DNA of 8,172 nt. It comes from Alkalibaculum bacchi (GTDB taxonomy: Bacteria; Bacillota; Clostridia; Eubacteriales; Alkalibacteraceae). The stretch's first letter is position 1. The number at the start of each line of letters is the position of its first letter. The notes under the pieces were generated by a model, which was not told the origin of the DNA, ran no database searches, and was given only the letters and a program-made list of their open reading frames with translations. Positions 5,617-8,172 of this stretch are shown here, in pieces. The position numbers and the translations under genes were made by a program. The stretch lies in NCBI RefSeq assembly GCF_937875145.1, contig NZ_CALNCS010000202.1:1-8172 (forward strand). The letters run 5' to 3'.

Positions 5617-5979
5617 TTAGATAGCATCCATACTTCTTGATACCACTACATTTACTCCTGAACCTAATAAATCTTTAATGATTACTTGATTGCTTTTAAC
5701 TGGAGCTTCTAATTCGATTTTATTTAAAATCTGCATAGCATCTTCTAAAGAATCTTTTAAAATTTCACCTTCTGTTACTACTGGAATTCTGTTTAATATA
5801 CCATTTTTTATTTTTACAGTAGTCGTCAGAACTCTTGTTGGTTCTGTCAATTCCTTTTGAGCGTATACAGGCCCTCTTTTACATTGATTACCAGTTACCT
5901 GAAATTTTTCGTTTTCTTGAGTAACTTCTAGATGACATCCTTTTGGACAAACAATACAGATTAGTTCTTTTTTCTCCAT
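5617..5979 (-). CDS. DUF1667 protein, small four-cysteine metal-binding partner of the oxidoreductase
   Basis: The 120-residue cytoplasmic protein belongs to DUF1667 (COG3862). Its N-terminus carries CIVCPKGC (C8, C11, C15) and then GNQCKRG (C33). This C-x2-C-x3-C...C set could bind an iron-sulfur cluster or zinc. The C-terminus LGSGVNVVVSRSMDAI is typical of the family. Members are nearly always encoded after a GlpA-like dehydrogenase and an FAD/NAD oxidoreductase, as here. It may be an electron-transfer or assembly subunit; this is inferred from gene context, not shown. The frame is open seven codons further upstream, but AAGGAGAG with eight-base spacing points to the ATG at 5979. That ATG begins one base after the stop of the preceding gene, which implies coupled translation. 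Confidence 0.87.
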   Translation of the reverse strand: MEKKELICIVCPKGCHLEVTQENEKFQVTGNQCKRGPVYAQKELTEPTRVLTTTVKIKNGILNRIPVVTEGEILKDSLEDAMQILNKIELEAPVKSNQVIIKDLLGSGVNVVVSRSMDAI

Positions 5980-5980
5980 A

Positions 5981-7246
5981 CTATTCACTCTCCTTAACAA
6001 CTTCTACTTTTAATGTTTTATAGTCTTTATTTTCTAACAGAGATTTTTCAATCGTGATATTTTCCATTTCGCCAGGCGCCATGTGTTTTTTCTTAGCCGT
6101 TTTGATAATTTCATCGTCTGCTGTAACGATTAGTTTTACATTTTCATACACATTTCTTGGGCGCATGAATAATTTTACTTTTTCATCAATATTCTCAACA
6201 GCAATACTATGTGGAATGGTATAACTAATGCCGTTGCCAGCTTTTGTATGAATTACGCGTTCTCTTTTATGAATTCCTTCTAATACGTATCTTGCTGCAT
6301 TTCTCCCTGCTCTTTGACTTTCTTCTGTTACAAAGTCTACTAAATCGTGAACATGCAGTACATTACCACAAGCAAAGACGCCTTTTGCTGTTGTCTCCAT
6401 AGATTCATTCACTAAAGGACCTTTTGTCACGCCATCCATACCTACTCCTAGACCTTCAGATAATTCATTTTCAGGAATTAATCCTACCGATAGTAGTACT
6501 GTATCGCAATCATAATTGATTTCCGTTCCAGGTATAGGTTGCCTGTTTTCATCTACTTTAGAAACGGTTACCCCTTCTACTCGATCTTTGCCCCTTATAT
6601 CTGTAATGGTATGACTCAGTAAAAGAGGGATATCATAGTCATGCAAGCACTGAACGATATTTCGGTTTAAACCACCAGAGAACGGCATAACTTCAACAAC
6701 TGCTTCAACTTTAGCTCCTTCAAGAGTCATACGCCTCGCCATAATCAGTCCAATATCTCCTGAACCTAAAATGACAACTTTCTTACCTACCATGTATCCT
6801 TCCATATTAATGTATCTTTGAGCCGAACCTGCTGTCATAACACCTGCAGGCCTTTTTCCAGGAATGCTAATAGCTCCCCTAGTCCTCTCTCTGCACCCCA
6901 TTGCTAATACTACAGCTTTTGCATTGTATATTTGATAGCCATCTTTTTTGTTAATCGCATGGACTTGTTTATCTTCTGTAATCTCTAATACCATGGTATT
7001 GAGTCTGTATTCAATATTTAATTCTTTTAACTCATCAATAAATCTCTGAGCATACTGTGGACCTGTCAACTGTTCTTTAAATTGATGTAAGCCAAAACCA
7101 TTGTGAATACACTGTTGTAAAATTCCACCTAACTCCCGATCTCTTTCAAGGACTAAAACTTTCCCCACGCCTTTTTTATGAGCTTCTATCGCTGCTGCTA
7201 AACCTGCAGGACCTCCACCCACTACTATCACATCATATTGCGACAT
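5981..7246 (-). CDS. FAD/NAD(P)-dependent oxidoreductase of the glp-type cluster
   Basis: The 421-residue flavoprotein is of the pyridine nucleotide-disulfide oxidoreductase-like superfamily. The FAD-binding Rossmann motif is VVGGGPAGLAAA (8-19). A second GxGxxG nucleotide site is ILGSGDIG (159-166). FACGNVLHVHDLVD (291-304) is the C-terminal FAD-binding signature. The segment GGILQQCIHNGFG (40-52, C46) follows the first FAD site. A single cysteine there, rather than CxxxxC, argues against a disulfide reductase. In anaerobes this protein is encoded between a GlpA-like dehydrogenase and DUF1667, as here. The likely job is to pass electrons from the dehydrogenase's [2Fe-2S] domain to NAD(P) or another acceptor. 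The ATG has a strong GGAGGTG site, and the preceding gene ends 39 bases upstream. Family certain, exact acceptor unknown. Confidence 0.92.
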   Translation of the reverse strand: MSQYDVIVVGGGPAGLAAAIEAHKKGVGKVLVLERDRELGGILQQCIHNGFGLHQFKEQLTGPQYAQRFIDELKELNIEYRLNTMVLEITEDKQVHAINKKDGYQIYNAKAVVLAMGCRERTRGAISIPGKRPAGVMTAGSAQRYINMEGYMVGKKVVILGSGDIGLIMARRMTLEGAKVEAVVEVMPFSGGLNRNIVQCLHDYDIPLLLSHTITDIRGKDRVEGVTVSKVDENRQPIPGTEINYDCDTVLLSVGLIPENELSEGLGVGMDGVTKGPLVNESMETTAKGVFACGNVLHVHDLVDFVTEESQRAGRNAARYVLEGIHKRERVIHTKAGNGISYTIPHSIAVENIDEKVKLFMRPRNVYENVKLIVTADDEIIKTAKKKHMAPGEMENITIEKSLLENKDYKTLKVEVVKESE

Positions 7247-7285
7247 TTCTACACCTCCGAAATTTAAACGACTACTGTAACATTC

Positions 7286-8172
7286 TTATTTTTTGGTTCG
7301 ACCTATAAGAATTTTAGATTCTGGACCATCGTATACGATCTCATCCAAGTCTTTACCTAATTCTCTAGCTAATATTTCTACTACTCTTGGCTCACAGAAG
7401 CCACCCTGGCATCTTCCCGTTCCTGGTCGGACTCTTTTCTTAACACCTTTTACAGTTGTAGCTCCACCTTTTCTATGAATGCAATCTACAATTTCAGCTT
7501 CTGTGATTTTTTCACACCTGCAGATAATATTGCCAAATTGAGGATTTTCTTTGATAATTTTTCCTTTTTCTTCAACAGGCAATTCTTCAAAGTGGATGAC
7601 CCTGTTTCGATATGGGTTAAAGTTTTTATCTGGTTTAAAATCATTTAATATGCCTTTTACTAAGTTCTCTACCTCTAGTGCTATAGCTGGTGCAGCAGTT
7701 AAGCCTGGGGATTCAATTCCTGCTACATTAATAAAACCAGGACATTTTTTTGATTCTTCAATTATGAAATCTCCTCTATCTGCAGTAGCTCTTAAACCAG
7801 TAAAGGAGTGTATTATATTACCAAATGGGATGTTTTCAACTATTTTGTCTACTTGATCTCGAACATAATCAAGACCTTCTTTCGTCGTTTCGTTTCCTTC
7901 TTTATCTTCAATTGGTGTAGAAGTCGGTCCTAATAAGGTATTTCCATGTACCGTTGGAATTACTAGTACTCCTTTGCTCTTCTTTGCTGGGCAAGGAAAA
8001 ATTACAGAGTTAACGATATTTCCTGAACGCTTATCTAATACGAAATACTCTCCTGATTTTGGCTTAATAGAGAATTTTTCGCCACTAACTTTAGCATTTA
8101 ATTCGTCTGCATAAACGCCTGCACAGTTGATTACTACTTTTGCTTCATATATACCCTCATTTGTAGTAATTC
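7286..8172 (-). CDS. glpA: GlpA-like FAD dehydrogenase with C-terminal [2Fe-2S] domain (5' end outside window)
   Basis: This is the C-terminal 294 residues of a protein that enters from the right edge; the N-terminal FAD Rossmann motif is off-window. The frame is open from 8170 to the TAA at 7286. The visible first part is a DAO-type (D-amino-acid oxidase-like) domain with VINCAGVYAD, KSGEYFVLDK, HGNTLLGPTS and then GLRATADRG and AGIESPGLTAAPAIA. This matches anaerobic glycerol-3-phosphate dehydrogenases and related hydroxyacid oxidases. The last ~80 residues are a BFD-like [2Fe-2S] domain. Its likely ligands are ICRCEK (visible residues C217, C219) and GRCQGGFCEPR (C254, C259). The probable reaction is sn-glycerol-3-phosphate to dihydroxyacetone phosphate, with electrons passed to the downstream oxidoreductase. 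Glycerol kinase or facilitator genes just to the right would support this; they are not visible. An L-2-hydroxyglutarate-type role is the alternative. Confidence 0.85.
   Translation of the reverse strand, partial: ITTNEGIYEAKVVINCAGVYADELNAKVSGEKFSIKPKSGEYFVLDKRSGNIVNSVIFPCPAKKSKGVLVIPTVHGNTLLGPTSTPIEDKEGNETTKEGLDYVRDQVDKIVENIPFGNIIHSFTGLRATADRGDFIIEESKKCPGFINVAGIESPGLTAAPAIALEVENLVKGILNDFKPDKNFNPYRNRVIHFEELPVEEKGKIIKENPQFGNIICRCEKITEAEIVDCIHRKGGATTVKGVKKRVRPGTGRCQGGFCEPRVVEILARELGKDLDEIVYDGPESKILIGRTKK

Noticed and set aside
5980..6000. Upstream ATG at 6000 as the DUF1667 start
   Set aside because: It lies within the preceding gene; AAGGAGAG is placed to serve the ATG at 5979.
7286..7582. 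A separate 98-residue [2Fe-2S] protein starting at TTG 7582
   Set aside because: The frame is open and homologous upstream to the window edge, so this is the C-terminal BFD domain of the GlpA-like protein.

Overview
This looks like a chromosomal segment of a low-GC, endospore-former-like Firmicute, most likely a member of the Clostridia related to Alkaliphilus or Clostridium. The case rests on AT-rich codon use, strong GGAGGTGAT-type Shine-Dalgarno sites, frequent TTG starts, a T-box leader, a DUF421/DUF4363 gene pair and a clostridial-type glp oxidoreductase cluster. There are no rRNA or tRNA genes, insertion sequences, phage genes or CRISPR arrays. Genus-level placement is inference.

Layout. 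Bases 1-325 hold a promoter and a complete T-box riboswitch on the minus strand. It reads leftward into a gene outside the window, most likely a threonine-related gene such as thrS. Bases 326-538 are non-coding and carry GGTGG-rich hairpins and a perfect 8-bp tandem repeat. A HAD-superfamily phosphatase (539-1261, minus) has its own extended -10 promoter. A two-gene plus-strand operon follows: a DUF421 (YetF-like) membrane protein (1458-2084) and a DUF4363 protein (2086-2466). The next three genes are on the minus strand and transcribed in the order TraB-family membrane protein (4071-5252), class IV PLP aminotransferase (3170-3997) and DUF6873 pentein-fold protein (2463-3170). The last two overlap by one base, and the DUF6873 and DUF4363 genes run into each other with overlapping stop codons.

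Bases 5253-5616 are a 364-bp non-coding gap. It holds the TraB promoter, an intrinsic terminator for the operon to the right, several inverted repeats and short direct repeats. The right third (5617-8172, minus) is an operon that enters from beyond the right edge: a GlpA-like FAD dehydrogenase with a C-terminal [2Fe-2S] BFD domain (partial), a pyridine-nucleotide/FAD oxidoreductase and a small four-cysteine DUF1667 protein. This trio recurs in anaerobes next to glycerol-uptake genes and probably forms an anaerobic sn-glycerol-3-phosphate oxidation complex.

Overall the genes belong to known families in largely ordinary context, and I see no clear new defence or mobile system. The parts most worth a second look are the aminotransferase/pentein coupled pair, whose reaction is unknown, the 10-bp direct repeats in front of it, the non-coding repeat regions and the T-box specificity call.
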